Assembly: GCA_020846005.1 (NCBI GenBank)
Contig: JADLEQ010000070.1
Coordinates: forward strand, 55,347-119,346
Reading direction: 5' to 3'
Source of the DNA: Polyangiaceae bacterium
GTDB lineage: Bacteria; Myxococcota_A; Polyangia; Polyangiales; Polyangiaceae
Length of the DNA: 64,000 nt
Part shown: positions 40,861 to 52,890 of the stretch, in pieces
Numbering within the stretch: position 1 is the first letter of the stretch
Layout: each line of letters starts with the position of its first letter
Program-made: the position numbers and the translations under genes
Notes under the pieces: generated by a model
What the model saw: only the letters and a program-made list of their open reading frames with translations
What the model was told of the DNA's origin: nothing
Database searches by the model: none

Positions 40861-42647
40861 GTGGACGAGCGAGGTGAGGCGAGCTGGTGGGCGACCGCGG
40901 CCTGCAGCGCGCGGTGGTCGCGCGCCGCCGACGTTGGATCGACGCGCACGACGAGCAGCTCGGGGGCCGCGGGCGGTGGTGCGAGCGCGTCGGCGAGCGC
41001 GGCCTCCGACGCCGCCACGCGGGTCGGCAGGCGCGCGAGGCGGCCCGCGTCGGCGAGGTCGAGGCCGTGCGGCGTGGTCCACGCGGCGAGGTGGGGCCGC
41101 GTGCGCGGGTGATCCGCGACTGGGAGCTCCTCGAAGATGCGGCCACCGCCGTTGTCGATCACCACGACGCGCAGCGGCACGCCGGTCGACGCGAGCAGCC
41201 CGAGGCTCCCCAGGTCGTGCAGCAGCGCGAGATCACCGATCAGCAGTGTCCCCGGGCGCCGCGCCGCGAGGGCGGCGCCGACGCCGCCGGCGACCAGCCC
41301 GTCGATCCCCGCGGCGCCGCGCTGCGAGACGACGACCAGACCGAGGGCGCGGCCGGCGGCGTACCGATCGAGCTCGCGGATCGGGAGGCCGTTGCCGACG
41401 ACCAGCAGCTCACCGTCCCTGAGGCTCGCGGCCACCGCGCGCACCGCGGCGCCCTCGCCGAGTCCGGCCGCCGCGCCGAGGGCGACCCCGTCCCGCGCGG
41501 CGCGGCCGGCGGCGGCGAGGTCGGTCAGGCCCGGGCGAGGGGACGCGGCCTCGATCCGTCGGGCGCGCGCTGCGTCGCTCAGCCGATCCGCGAGCGCCAC
41601 CAGCGCGGGCTCGAGATCGGCGCGGAAGTGCGCGGTCGCCGCGTGGGTGGGATCGTGCCAGCCGGCGGGCGCGATCACGAAGCGGACGAGCTCCTCGGCG
41701 CTGAAGCAGCGCTCCCACGCAGCGCCCACGGGCATCGGACCGAGCTGGAGCACGACGTCCGGGAGCTGGTCCCGCGGCGGAGCCGCCTCGAGGACCGCGC
41801 CGAGGTCGTCCAACCACCGGGACGGCGCCGCCGCACGCTCGGGGACGTGGCGGAGCTGGCTCGCCGTCTCCGCGTACACTGAGGCGTCGGCCGCCTCGAG
41901 CAGTCGGTGGAGCGCGCGACCGCTCGGCGCCAGGGCCGGCGCCAGCGGCCCGGCGACGACGAGCGGCCGCTCCGCACGCGCGAGCGCGTCCGCAACCGCG
42001 GCGAGCGCGTCGGGGGCGAGCCGCCGCTCGCCGGTCGCGCCGGGCGCGGGCGGGCGGGCCACGATCCGCTCCACCCACGGCAAGAGAGCGCGCTCCTCGC
42101 GCGTCGGCTCGGCGGGCTCGAGCGGCTTGCGGAACGGCGCGTTGACGTGGACGGGGCCGGCGAACGTGAGCGCGTCGCACACCGCGCGCACCGCGACCGT
42201 GTGCGCGCTGGCGAGCGCCACGGCCGAGCGCTCGGGCGGCCCGAGATCGTGCCACGCGACGACCTGCGCTCCGAACAGCCCGAGCTGGTCGATCGTCTGC
42301 GACGCCCCGCAGCCGCGCTCCTCGGGCGGGCGGTCTGCGGTCACCGCGACGACCGGGGTCCCCGCGTGCCGGGCCTCGACGAGGGCGGGCAGGTAGTGGG
42401 CGCCCGCGCTGCCGGAGGTGCAGACGAGCGCCGCGGGGGCGCCGGTCACCTTCGCCCAGCCGACGGCCAGGAACCCGGCGGCGCGCTCGTCGAGCACGAC
42501 GCGGACCTCGATCCCCCCGTGCTCGAGGAGCGCGAGCACGAGCGGGGTCGATCGGGAGCCCGGGCTCACGACGGCGAGCCGCACTCCGGCGTGGGCGAGC
42601 CCGGCGACGAAGGTCCTCGCCCACGCCGACGCCAGCCAGCCGCTCAT
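40857..42647 (-). CDS. menD: SEPHCHC synthase MenD
   Basis: The thiamine-diphosphate enzyme that adds 2-oxoglutarate to isochorismate. The 596-residue protein has VVSPGSRSTPLVLALLEHG, LDERAAGFLAVGWAKVTG and ALVCTSGSAGAHYLPALVEA, then TADRPPEERGCGASQTIDQ. The C-terminal cofactor region includes GNGLPIRELDRYA, RGAAGIDGLVAGGVGAALA and LIGDLALLHDLGSLGLL. ATG start overlaps menF (ATGA). Confidence 0.97.
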   Translation of the reverse strand: MSGWLASAWARTFVAGLAHAGVRLAVVSPGSRSTPLVLALLEHGGIEVRVVLDERAAGFLAVGWAKVTGAPAALVCTSGSAGAHYLPALVEARHAGTPVVAVTADRPPEERGCGASQTIDQLGLFGAQVVAWHDLGPPERSAVALASAHTVAVRAVCDALTFAGPVHVNAPFRKPLEPAEPTREERALLPWVERIVARPPAPGATGERRLAPDALAAVADALARAERPLVVAGPLAPALAPSGRALHRLLEAADASVYAETASQLRHVPERAAAPSRWLDDLGAVLEAAPPRDQLPDVVLQLGPMPVGAAWERCFSAEELVRFVIAPAGWHDPTHAATAHFRADLEPALVALADRLSDAARARRIEAASPRPGLTDLAAAGRAARDGVALGAAAGLGEGAAVRAVAASLRDGELLVVGNGLPIRELDRYAAGRALGLVVVSQRGAAGIDGLVAGGVGAALAARRPGTLLIGDLALLHDLGSLGLLASTGVPLRVVVIDNGGGRIFEELPVADHPRTRPHLAAWTTPHGLDLADAGRLARLPTRVAASEAALADALAPPPAAPELLVVRVDPTSAARDHRALQAAVAHQLASPRSST

Positions 42648-44038
42648 GGCGGCGCGCCGAGCGCCTCGCGCATGCGGCGGAGCTTGAGGTTCGTCTCCTC
42701 CCACTCCGCGCGGGCGTCCGACCCGGCGACGAGCCCAGCCCCGGCGTGCAGCCGTGCGCCCTCGGCCCCGACGAGGGCGGAGCGGAGGGCCACCCACAGC
42801 TCGCCGTCGCCCGCTGCGTCGAACGCTCCCACCACGCCGGCGTACCATCCCCGGGGGACCTCCTCGTGGGCGGCGAGGAGCCGGGCCGCCACCTCACGGG
42901 GCTCGCCGCACACCGCGGGGGTCGGGTGAAGGCGCTCCGCGAGCTCGAGGAGGTGCATCGGCGACGCCAGCGTGCCGCGGATCGGCGTCGCCAGGTGCTG
43001 CACGTCGCGCAGCGTCCGTAGCGCCGGCGTCTGCGAGACCTCGAGCTCGGTGCACACGGGCTGGAGCGCGGCGCGGATCGCCTGGACGACGACGGCGTGC
43101 TCGCGGAGGTCCTTCTCGCTGGCGAGCAGCCGCTCGCCAGCGTCCGACGCGGCGGCGCGCGCCGTCCCGGCGAGGGCCTCGGTCCGCACCTGCCGGCCGC
43201 GGCGTGCGACCAGTCGCTCGGGCGTCGCGCCGAGGAAGGTCGCCCGCCCGGCGTGGAGGGCGAAACGCGCGGACTCCGGCGCGAGGCGCGCGAGGCGGGC
43301 GCACACCACGCCGGGGGGCGCGACCGGCCCCGGCACCTCCAGCGTGCGCGCCAGCACGACCTTGCTCGCCTCGCCCCGCTCGATGGCCGAGAGCGCCGCG
43401 CCGACGCCGCGGAGCCAGGCGTCGGTGGGCGCCCCCGTCGCCGGGTCGGAGGACACGGGGCGAGGCGGCTCCGAGCGTCCCGCGCCCGCGAGCGTCCCGA
43501 TCCGTTCGAGCTCGCGCTCCAGCGCGGCGAGCCAGGCCTCGCGCCCGCGGCTCGTCGCGCACGCCTCGCCCCGCACCGCGAGCGACAGCCAGCCGCGGCG
43601 CTCGGCGCGGGCGTAGCGCCACTCCGGCAGGACGAACCATGCGTCGCCGAGCGCGCTCGGCCCGCTGCCAGGCGCGAACGAGAAGCCGCCGATCAGCACG
43701 GAGCGCGGCGGCGCGGCGTCGCCGATCCCGTGCTCGCGCACGCGGGGCCACAGGCGCCCCGCCTTGGAGGCGACCTCGGCGAACCGCAGCTCGCCGCGCC
43801 CCTGCACGGTGCACGCCGCGCCTCGGCCGGCGAGGGCGGGCCCGCCCGGCGGCTCCCACAGCACCGCGGCCTCGTCGGGCTCGCAGCGCAGCCAGCTCGC
43901 CGGATCGATCGCCGGCGCGTCGAGGTGGAGGACGACCAGCTCATCGCGCCCCGCCACCGCCTCGAGGGCCCGCCGCGCGCGATCGAGCGCGAAGGTGCGG
44001 GCGGGAGCGGGCGAACTCGGCGTGACGCCCGGGTCCAT
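42644..44038 (-). CDS. menF: Isochorismate synthase MenF
   Basis: A chorismate-utilising enzyme of 464 residues that makes isochorismate. The C-terminal catalytic domain has GEASKVVLARTLEV, ATFLGATPERLVARRGR, EALAGTARAA, SEKDLREHAVVVQAI, HLATPIRGTL, HPTPAVCGEPREVA and WYAGVVGAFDAAGDGELWVA. The ATG start overlaps the menG stop by 1 nt (TGATG). Confidence 0.95.
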   Translation of the reverse strand: MDPGVTPSSPAPARTFALDRARRALEAVAGRDELVVLHLDAPAIDPASWLRCEPDEAAVLWEPPGGPALAGRGAACTVQGRGELRFAEVASKAGRLWPRVREHGIGDAAPPRSVLIGGFSFAPGSGPSALGDAWFVLPEWRYARAERRGWLSLAVRGEACATSRGREAWLAALERELERIGTLAGAGRSEPPRPVSSDPATGAPTDAWLRGVGAALSAIERGEASKVVLARTLEVPGPVAPPGVVCARLARLAPESARFALHAGRATFLGATPERLVARRGRQVRTEALAGTARAAASDAGERLLASEKDLREHAVVVQAIRAALQPVCTELEVSQTPALRTLRDVQHLATPIRGTLASPMHLLELAERLHPTPAVCGEPREVAARLLAAHEEVPRGWYAGVVGAFDAAGDGELWVALRSALVGAEGARLHAGAGLVAGSDARAEWEETNLKLRRMREALGAPP

Positions 44039-44739
44039 CACGCCGCCTCGCCGACGTGCACGTAGGCCGCGCCAAAGGTGAGCCGCGCCTGCTCCACGCG
44101 CCGCCACCCCGCCGCCTCGACCAGGCGCATGAACGCCTCGGGCGGGGGAAACGCTGCGATGGAGCGCTGGAGGTACCGGTACTCCCACGAGCCCGAGAGC
44201 AGCGCGCCGAGGAAGGGCACCACGTTGTGCACGTGGAAGCGCGTGAGCGGCCCGAGCGCGCCGTTCGGCTCCGACAGCTCGAGGACGGCCAGGCGCCCGC
44301 CCGGGCGGACGACCCGCCGGAGCTCGGCGAGCGCTCGCGGGCGATCCGGCACGTTGCGGATCCCGAAGGCGACGGTCGCGGCGTCGAACGCGGCGTCCGG
44401 GAAGGGGAGCGACTGCGCGTCGCCCTCGACGAGCTCGATGCGCGCGCCCTCAGCGCGCGTCGCGAGCTTCGCGCGCGCCACCTCCAGCATCCCGCGGGAC
44501 GGATCGAGCCCAACTACGCGGGCGGACGGATGCCGCCGAGCGATCTCGAGCGCGAGATCACCCGTGCCCGTCGCGACGTCGAGGACGGTCGCCGAGTCGC
44601 CGAGCGCCAGCGCGTCGACGGTGCGCCGCCGCCACCCCTGATCGATGCCGAGCGAGATGAGCCGGTTGAGGAGGTCGTACCGCGGGGCGATGCCGTCGAA
44701 CATCGCGCCCGACCCGGGGGCGACCGCGGGATCGGTCAC
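44038..44739 (-). CDS. menG: Demethylmenaquinone methyltransferase MenG/UbiE
   Basis: The 233-residue SAM methyltransferase performs the last step of menaquinone synthesis. Diagnostic pieces are [54 protein letters not shown] and [23 protein letters not shown] start overlapping the DAHP synthase stop (GTGA). It sits early in the operon although it acts last. Confidence 0.96.
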   Translation of the reverse strand: MTDPAVAPGSGAMFDGIAPRYDLLNRLISLGIDQGWRRRTVDALALGDSATVLDVATGTGDLALEIARRHPSARVVGLDPSRGMLEVARAKLATRAEGARIELVEGDAQSLPFPDAAFDAATVAFGIRNVPDRPRALAELRRVVRPGGRLAVLELSEPNGALGPLTRFHVHNVVPFLGALLSGSWEYRYLQRSIAAFPPPEAFMRLVEAAGWRRVEQARLTFGAAYVHVGEAA

Positions 44740-45713
44740 GCGCGCGCTCCGAGCAAGCTCGCGGCGAGCTCCGTCAGCTCGGCCGGGGTGAGCGCCTGGG
44801 GGCCGTCGCTCAGCGCGTCGCCCGGTGAGTCGTGGGTCTCGAGCATCACGCCGGCCGCGCCGGCGGCGAGCGCAGCGCGCGCGAGCGGCGCGACGAGATC
44901 ACGACGACCGACCGCGTGCGACGGGTCCACGATCACGGGCAGCCGGCGGACGCCCGCGAGCAGCGCGACGGCGCCCAGGTCGAGCAGGTTGCGCGTCGAC
45001 GGATCGAAGCCGCGGACGCCGCGCTCGCAGAAGATCACCGCGGCCGCGCCGGCGACCAGGCAGTGCTCGGCGGCCAGCAGCCACTCCTCGACGGTCGCCG
45101 CCATCCCGCGCTTCAGCAGCACCGGCTTGCCCGTCGCGCCGGCGGCTCGGAGGAGCGGGGAGCTCTGCATGCTCCGCGAGCCGATCTGGAGGAGGTCCGC
45201 GTGCTCGGCCACGCGCGCGGCGTCCTCCGGATCGAGCACCTCCGTCACCACGGCCAGCCCATGAGAATCGGCGGCGGCGCGCAGCCACTCGAGCGCCTGA
45301 CCGCCGTGGCCCTGGAACGAGTACGGGCTCGTGCGCGGCTTGTATGCGCCGCCGCGCAAGATCTTCGCGCCGGCCGCCGCGACGCGATGCGCCAAAGCGT
45401 GCGCCGAAGCTTCGGACTCCACGCTGCACGGGCCGGCGATCAGCACCGGGGGCGCGCCCGTCCCGAGCTCCAGCGAGCGCACCCGGACCGTGGGCGGATG
45501 TGCATCCACCCTCGGGTGCGCCGACCGCGGGCGCGCGACGCTCTCGACACCGCTCACCGCGAGGATGTCCCCGATCGGCAGCTCCCGGCTCCCCTCCTCG
45601 ACCCGGAGCTGGGGCTGGCTGCCCCCCTCGAGGGGCGTCACCCAGAGGCCGAGCGCCACGAGCTCGCGAGTGACCGCGCGAGGATCCGAAGTCCGGACGA
45701 GGTTGACGATCAT
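44736..45713 (-). CDS. aroF: DAHP synthase (3-deoxy-7-phosphoheptulonate synthase, AroA-beta type)
   Basis: This enzyme joins phosphoenolpyruvate and erythrose-4-phosphate, the entry step of the shikimate pathway that makes chorismate. The 325 residues contain an N-terminal ferredoxin-like regulatory domain of about 70 residues ([18 protein letters not shown]) and a barrel with [59 protein letters not shown] and [15 protein letters not shown]. It is the first gene of the men operon, so chorismate supply and menaquinone synthesis are co-expressed. Start is the ATG at 45713. Confidence 0.95.
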   Translation of the reverse strand: MIVNLVRTSDPRAVTRELVALGLWVTPLEGGSQPQLRVEEGSRELPIGDILAVSGVESVARPRSAHPRVDAHPPTVRVRSLELGTGAPPVLIAGPCSVESEASAHALAHRVAAAGAKILRGGAYKPRTSPYSFQGHGGQALEWLRAAADSHGLAVVTEVLDPEDAARVAEHADLLQIGSRSMQSSPLLRAAGATGKPVLLKRGMAATVEEWLLAAEHCLVAGAAAVIFCERGVRGFDPSTRNLLDLGAVALLAGVRRLPVIVDPSHAVGRRDLVAPLARAALAAGAAGVMLETHDSPGDALSDGPQALTPAELTELAASLLGARA

Positions 45714-45730
45714 GGGCGCGGGGGGACCTT

Positions 45731-45749
45731 GCTACGAAGATAACGTAGC
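45731..45749. promoter_or_regulatory. Inverted repeat over the aroF/men promoter
   Basis: GCTACG and CGTAGC are a perfect 6-bp dyad around 7 nt. On the minus strand the loop contains TTATCT, a plausible -10 element, 18 nt downstream of TTGAAA (complement of 45762-45767). It could be an operator, or a hairpin at the 5' end of the transcript. Confidence 0.45.
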
Positions 45750-45761
45750 GATTTCAGCGGC

Positions 45762-45779
45762 TTTCAAAATCCTTTGAAA
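45762..45779. promoter_or_regulatory. 18-bp perfect dyad, candidate operator of the men operon
   Basis: TTTCAAA-ATCC-TTTGAAA is a perfect 7-bp inverted repeat in the only AT-rich island in this part of the window, overlapping the candidate -35 of aroF. A divergent gene starts at 45861, so the site could control both. Confidence 0.5.
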
Positions 45780-45860
45780 CTTTAGATAGCAGTGAGAGCA
45801 GCGTCAAGCGGGGGCGCGCGGTCTGGCCGTCTCCCGGCCTTCGGGTAGGCTGGCTGCTCG

Positions 45861-47249
45861 ATGAGCGCTCTCCCCGGCCAGCCGGACCGCCCCCTACGGA
45901 TCGGCATCGTCGGTTCCGGACCCGCCGCGTTCTATGCGGCCGAAGCCTGCACGCGGCAGCGAGACCTCGCCGTCGAGATCGACCTCTACGAGCGGCTGCC
46001 GGTCCCTTATGGCCTGGTGCGTCATGGAGTCGCGCCGGACCACCAGAAGATCAAGAGCGTCGCGCGCGCGTTCGAGAAGACGGCGCGCGATGCTCGCGTC
46101 CGGTGGTTGGGCAACGTCGAGATTGGTGGCGCGGTGCGTCACGAGGAGTTGCTCGAGGCCCAGGATCAGCTCCTGTACGCGACCGGGTGCGCCGGGGACC
46201 GCAAGCTCGGTGTCCCGGGCGAGTCGCTCGCCGGCAGCCACGCCGCTACCGCGTTCGTCGGCTGGTACAACGGCCACCCGGACTACGAGGCGGCCCGGTT
46301 CGACCTCTCCTGCGAGCGCGCCGTGGTCGTCGGGGCAGGCAACGTCGCGCTGGACGTGGTCCGCATGCTGGTGAAGCGACCGGACGACCTGGCGCAGACG
46401 GACATCGCCGGCCACGCGCTCGCGGAGCTCCGCGCGAGCCGGGTGCGGGAGGTCTTCGTCGTGGCGCGGCGGGGGGCAGAGCACGCGGCCTTCGGCGCGA
46501 GCGAGCTCGAGGAGCTCGTAGAGCTCGACGACGTGGCCCTCGACGTCGATCCGGCTGAGATCGCGCGAGCGCTGGCCACGCCGGCGGGGGAGGTGCCGAC
46601 CACGCGGCGCAAGCTCCTGCTGTTGGCGGAGGCAGCGCGCACACCGCGGCCGCACGCGCGCCGGCGGGTGTGTTTCCGCTTCCTCCGTTCCCCCACGGCG
46701 ATCGAGGGGCGCGACACGGTCGAGTCCGTGGCGCTCGAGGTGAACGACCTCGTGGAGACGTCTCGGGGCCCCGAGGCGCGTGGGACGGGAGCGCGGGAGT
46801 CCGTCCCGGCGGGCCTGGTGCTGCGGTCCGTACGTTACGCGGGCGTCCCGATCCCGGGCGTGCCGTTCGACGACGAGCGGGGCGTGATCCCGAACCAGCT
46901 CGGGCGCGTGGTCGGCCCGGGAGGTGCCGTGGTCCCGCGCGTCTACTGTACGGGCTGGATCCAGCGCGGCCCCTCCGGGGTGATCGGCACGAACAAGAGC
47001 GGGGCGCAGGCCACGGTCGAGGCGATGTTGGAGGACGCCCGGCGACTCGCGCCGTCCCCCCCGCGCGGGTCGCGGGCGACGGTGGACGAGCTGCTCCGCG
47101 CCCGGGGCGTGCGCCCCGTCACGTTCGCCGAGTGGGAGCACCTGGACGCTCTCGAGCTCGCCGCGGGGCAGCGCCTCGGCCGGGTTCGTGACAAGCTCAC
47201 CAGCGTGAGCGCGATGCTGCGAGCCCTCGAGGAACGCTCCTCTCCGTGA
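45861..47249 (+). CDS. Ferredoxin-NADP reductase, adrenodoxin-reductase (FprA) family
   Basis: A 462-residue flavoprotein moving electrons between NADPH and ferredoxin. FAD-binding IGIVGSGPAAFYAAEAC with YERLPVPYGLVRHGVAPDHQ (the family's substrate-proximal signature), NADP-binding VVVGAGNVALDVVRMLVK and the C-terminal CTGWIQRGPSGVIGTNKSGA are clear. It is divergent from the aroF-men operon and overlaps the CcmH-like gene by 4 bp. Confidence 0.95.
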   Translation: MSALPGQPDRPLRIGIVGSGPAAFYAAEACTRQRDLAVEIDLYERLPVPYGLVRHGVAPDHQKIKSVARAFEKTARDARVRWLGNVEIGGAVRHEELLEAQDQLLYATGCAGDRKLGVPGESLAGSHAATAFVGWYNGHPDYEAARFDLSCERAVVVGAGNVALDVVRMLVKRPDDLAQTDIAGHALAELRASRVREVFVVARRGAEHAAFGASELEELVELDDVALDVDPAEIARALATPAGEVPTTRRKLLLLAEAARTPRPHARRRVCFRFLRSPTAIEGRDTVESVALEVNDLVETSRGPEARGTGARESVPAGLVLRSVRYAGVPIPGVPFDDERGVIPNQLGRVVGPGGAVVPRVYCTGWIQRGPSGVIGTNKSGAQATVEAMLEDARRLAPSPPRGSRATVDELLRARGVRPVTFAEWEHLDALELAAGQRLGRVRDKLTSVSAMLRALEERSSP

Positions 47250-47782
47250 GCGACGGCCGGCGACCCGTCGCGCCGCGGCGAGCGCTCGCCGGGGGCGCCG
47301 CGCTGGTGGTCGCGCTCGGGTTGGTCGGGCTCACCGCGCAGGCTCGCGCGGACCAGGCCCACCCCGCGTCGTCGGCGTCCCTGGATCTGGGCAAGCCCCT
47401 GCCGGGGGCGGCGTACCTAGAGGCGCGCCTCCGCGCGCCGTGCTGCTGGAACCAGACGCTGGACACCCACCGCTCGGAGACCTCCGACACGCTCCGGCGC
47501 GAGATCCGTGCGCGGCTCGAGGCGGGGGAGTCGAAGGAGGCGATCGAGGCCGCCATGGTCGCGAGGTACGGCGAGCGCATCCTGGCGACGCCCAACGACA
47601 GCCCGATCGTCACCTACGCGCTCGCGCTCGCCGCGGGCGTCGTGGTGGCGGGCGCCGCGGCGGGCGCCATGGTCGCGCGCTGGCGCCGGCAATCGTCGAC
47701 GCCCACCGCGGCGCGGGGCGACGCTCCGCGCCCGCGCGACGAGCTCGACGAGCGGATCGACCGCGAGCTGGAGGATCTCTGA
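47246..47782 (+). CDS. CcmH-like cytochrome c biogenesis protein with altered Cys motif
   Basis: 178 residues with a signal/anchor helix (about 15-35) and a second hydrophobic helix (about 125-148). The conserved family pattern is TLRREIRARLEAGESKEAIE, then MVARYGERILATP. The redox motif differs: canonical CcmH has LRCPxCQNQ, here it reads LRAPCCWNQTL, so the first Cys is replaced by Ala and an extra Cys precedes the second. A vicinal pair remains. GTG start overlapping the reductase stop. The target is normally apocytochrome c; it is alone here without the other ccm genes. Confidence 0.85.
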   Translation: MSDGRRPVAPRRALAGGAALVVALGLVGLTAQARADQAHPASSASLDLGKPLPGAAYLEARLRAPCCWNQTLDTHRSETSDTLRREIRARLEAGESKEAIEAAMVARYGERILATPNDSPIVTYALALAAGVVVAGAAAGAMVARWRRQSSTPTAARGDAPRPRDELDERIDRELEDL

Positions 47783-47800
47783 GCCGCGTCGCCGGGTCGC

Positions 47801-49282
47801 TCAGGCCGGCGGCTGGAAGATCGTCTCGCACCCGAGCTTGACTGCGACCTCGGGCTCCGTAGCCGTCTTGAAGGCGTCGCACGTGCTCGGGCAGACGAGG
47901 ATCTTCGTCGGGACGCCCTGGCTCGGGTCCACGTCGTAGTACCATCCGCCGCTCTGCGCGGTGCAGTTCTGCGCGCTCTCCACGTAGAGCAGGCCCGTCG
48001 TCGTCGAGCCGGAGGTGAAGTCGACGTTGACCTTGCCGAAGTCGAGGGTCTGGCCGGCGCTCGGCTGCGGGATCTGGAACTCGCACGCCAGGGCCGTACC
48101 GCGGATCGCGTTCATCGCGTCGATGAAGCTCTGCGCGACGTTCTGGTTGGTGTCGATCACGAACGCCGTGTTGCTCCCGCCCGAGCTCGCGATCTGATCC
48201 AGGGTGGGCCGGGCCGTGGCGACCTCCCCCGGCGCGAACACGCCGATCACGAACGTGGTGATGCTCGGGTTGCCCGCGGCCGCCGCGGCGGCGAGCTGGG
48301 CGATCGCGGCCGGCTCCGTCGGGTTGCACTCCGTGGGCAGGCCGTCCGTCGCGAAGACGACGACCACGCGATGGCCCACGTTCTGCTGGGCGTGGCCCCG
48401 CGCGTGGTCCACCGCGCCTTGGAGCGCGGGCCCTGTGGGGGTGAGGCCGCCCGGGGACCTCTGGTCGATGGCGCCGACGATCGCCGGCGCGGCGCCCGGG
48501 AGCGCGGCGATCGGTACGGCAGCGGTGGCGTAGTCCCCGACGAGGCACGTCGTCGCGTTCATGCAGTAGCTCGAGGTGAGTGGCACGCACGGGCCGCCGG
48601 GGCCGCCGGGGCCGTTGCAGTTGCCCGCGGGATTGCACACGAACGTCGTGTCGTTCGAGCACTCGCCGAGCGCGAGGCAGGACGACGTGAGCGGGCACTG
48701 CGAGTCGTTGCTGCACGAGTAGAGCTGGCCGCCCGGGAACGGCATGCACGCCTTGAGGAAGCAGGGCGCGCCGTCGCCGCACTGGGCGTTGCTGGAGCAG
48801 GAGTCCGGGACGCCCGCCTTGTTCAGCGGGAAGAACTGGAGACCGATCCCCATGCCGCTGACTTGGGCGTCGTTGACGAACGCGGTGAGCGCCTGGCGCA
48901 CGGCGTCCCACTTCGTGGGGCCGGACGAGGTCTCCTGCAACATCGAGCCCGACGAGTCGAGCATGACGAACATGTCGAGCGGCACGAGCTCGCCCTTCTT
49001 CACGTCCGCCGCGCACGCGTCGCCCACGCTCCCGTCGCCGCTCCCCGAGCCGCCGCCGCCCGCGTCGAGCTGGATCGAGCCCCCGGTGCCGGCGGTGCCG
49101 CCCGGGGGCCCCGCTGCCGTGCCGCCGCTCGCGCTCCCGCCGCCGGCGTCCGAGGCGGCGGCGCCGCCCGCGCCCGACCAGCCGCTGCCGGCCTGGCCGC
49201 CGCTGTCCACTCCGCACGCGCCGAAGGCGGCCGCGCCGAGCCCGAAGACGAACGCCAGGGCACCCACTCGCTGCGAGGACAT
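47801..49282 (-). CDS. von Willebrand factor A-domain lipoprotein
   Basis: 493 residues. A lipoprotein signal (VFGLGAAAFGAC, Cys at about 23) is followed by a Gly/Ala/Ser-rich linker to about residue 85. The vWA domain has a metal site DSSGSM (MIDAS) in DMFVMLDSSGSMLQE, a helix with WDAVRQALTAFVND, and a later VVVVFATDGLPTE. A Cys-rich insert (CSSNAQCGDGAPC ... CSNDSQCPLTSSC) interrupts the fold. It is probably a surface protein-protein binder. Several similar lipoproteins are typical of myxobacterial genomes. Confidence 0.9.
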   Translation of the reverse strand: MSSQRVGALAFVFGLGAAAFGACGVDSGGQAGSGWSGAGGAAASDAGGGSASGGTAAGPPGGTAGTGGSIQLDAGGGGSGSGDGSVGDACAADVKKGELVPLDMFVMLDSSGSMLQETSSGPTKWDAVRQALTAFVNDAQVSGMGIGLQFFPLNKAGVPDSCSSNAQCGDGAPCFLKACMPFPGGQLYSCSNDSQCPLTSSCLALGECSNDTTFVCNPAGNCNGPGGPGGPCVPLTSSYCMNATTCLVGDYATAAVPIAALPGAAPAIVGAIDQRSPGGLTPTGPALQGAVDHARGHAQQNVGHRVVVVFATDGLPTECNPTEPAAIAQLAAAAAAGNPSITTFVIGVFAPGEVATARPTLDQIASSGGSNTAFVIDTNQNVAQSFIDAMNAIRGTALACEFQIPQPSAGQTLDFGKVNVDFTSGSTTTGLLYVESAQNCTAQSGGWYYDVDPSQGVPTKILVCPSTCDAFKTATEPEVAVKLGCETIFQPPA

Positions 49283-49291
49283 GTGCCGATT

Positions 49292-50359
49292 CTACACCAC
49301 CTCACGCGGTCGGTCGCGCCGGCTCCTGCCGCGGCGCCCGAGCAGCGCTCGGCCGGCCCAAATCGCCAGCAGCAGCACGAGCGCCGGGACGCCGACGGCG
49401 AGCAGGAGGGTCGGTACCTGGGAGCGCATGGGGAGCCCCTCGACGACGAGCCACTTGCGCTGCGCGCCGAGGGCCAAGACGTTCAGGCAGACGTGGAGCC
49501 ACGCAGCCGCCCACACCGAGCCGCTCCACTGGCGCGCGATCCCGCAGAAGAGCCCGAGCAGCGCGGTGCTCACGACGCGGACGATGCCGGCGCCGCCCTC
49601 CAGATCGGCGTGCATCCACGCGAAGACCCCCGCGGACGCCAGCGTCGCCAGCCCGCCGCGCGCGAGCGCGTCCCACGCCGCGCCGAGCGCGCGCAGCGGG
49701 AGCGGCGTCTCCAGCGCGCCGCCCAGCGCGAGCTCGGCGTCCGCCGGCGGCGTCGCCGGCGCGGGGCGGCGCGCGAGCGGGAGCGTGAGGCTCCGCACCG
49801 CCGACCAGAGCGCGCCCCGGAACATCAGCTCCTCTGCGACGGGCGCCACGACCGCGAACGAGAGGTAGAGCTCGAACGGCGTCGCGACGGCGATCGATCG
49901 CGTGAACTCGCCGGCGTTCGCGCGGAGCAGCCGCTGGCCCCCGCGCAGGTGCTCGTCGATGAGCGTCGGGAGCGCGATCTGGAAGGCCGTCCAGCTGAGC
50001 GCGGAGTAGAGCACCGGCGCCGCCAGCAGCACCGCGATCCACGCGAACGCCGGCGGCGCGACCAGCCCGAGGGTGGCGCGCGTGCGTCGCACGAGCGCGA
50101 GCGCCAGCACCACGCCCACGCCGAGCGTCGTCAGCTGGACGCCCGCCATGTAGCTCTGCTCGGTCGTCAGCGCGGCGACGCTCGCGGGCAGGAGTCGCCA
50201 GGCGTGAGCACGGAGTCCGAAGAACGCTCCGAACCAGAGCGCGGCGAGCGCCGCGAGCGCCGCGATCTCTCGGGCCGTCCCGGCCGGCGGCGTCGCCCCC
50301 GGCCCGCCGGGAGCCGGGGCGACCCCAGGAGGAGAGCTGGGCGTCACGGGGCCCAGCAT
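49292..50359 (-). CDS. CPBP-family intramembrane metalloprotease
   Basis: 355 residues with six to eight hydrophobic segments. The CPBP (CAAX protease/bacteriocin-processing) motifs are PVAEELMFRGALW (EExxxR), FAWMHADLEG (FxxxH) and HVCLNVLA (HxxxN/B), providing metal-binding residues. The function of bacterial members varies: prenyl-protein processing, or peptide maturation and immunity. The ATG start is chosen at 50359. It lies between a vWA lipoprotein and UvrD, with no sign of a bacteriocin. Confidence 0.88.
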   Translation of the reverse strand: MLGPVTPSSPPGVAPAPGGPGATPPAGTAREIAALAALAALWFGAFFGLRAHAWRLLPASVAALTTEQSYMAGVQLTTLGVGVVLALALVRRTRATLGLVAPPAFAWIAVLLAAPVLYSALSWTAFQIALPTLIDEHLRGGQRLLRANAGEFTRSIAVATPFELYLSFAVVAPVAEELMFRGALWSAVRSLTLPLARRPAPATPPADAELALGGALETPLPLRALGAAWDALARGGLATLASAGVFAWMHADLEGGAGIVRVVSTALLGLFCGIARQWSGSVWAAAWLHVCLNVLALGAQRKWLVVEGLPMRSQVPTLLLAVGVPALVLLLAIWAGRALLGRRGRSRRDRPREVV

Positions 50360-50380
50360 GGAGGACCGCGCGCGCTCGGG

Positions 50381-52768
<2,388 letters not shown>

Positions 52769-52890
52769 GGGGCGGCCGCACTACGGCAGGGCGCGCGTCG
52801 CGGCAACTGCGTCGACCGCGCGCGGAGCGCGCTCCTCTTGCCAGCCGCGCCGCGCGAGGCGAGCATCGGCCCCGCGCGCGAGCGCACGGC

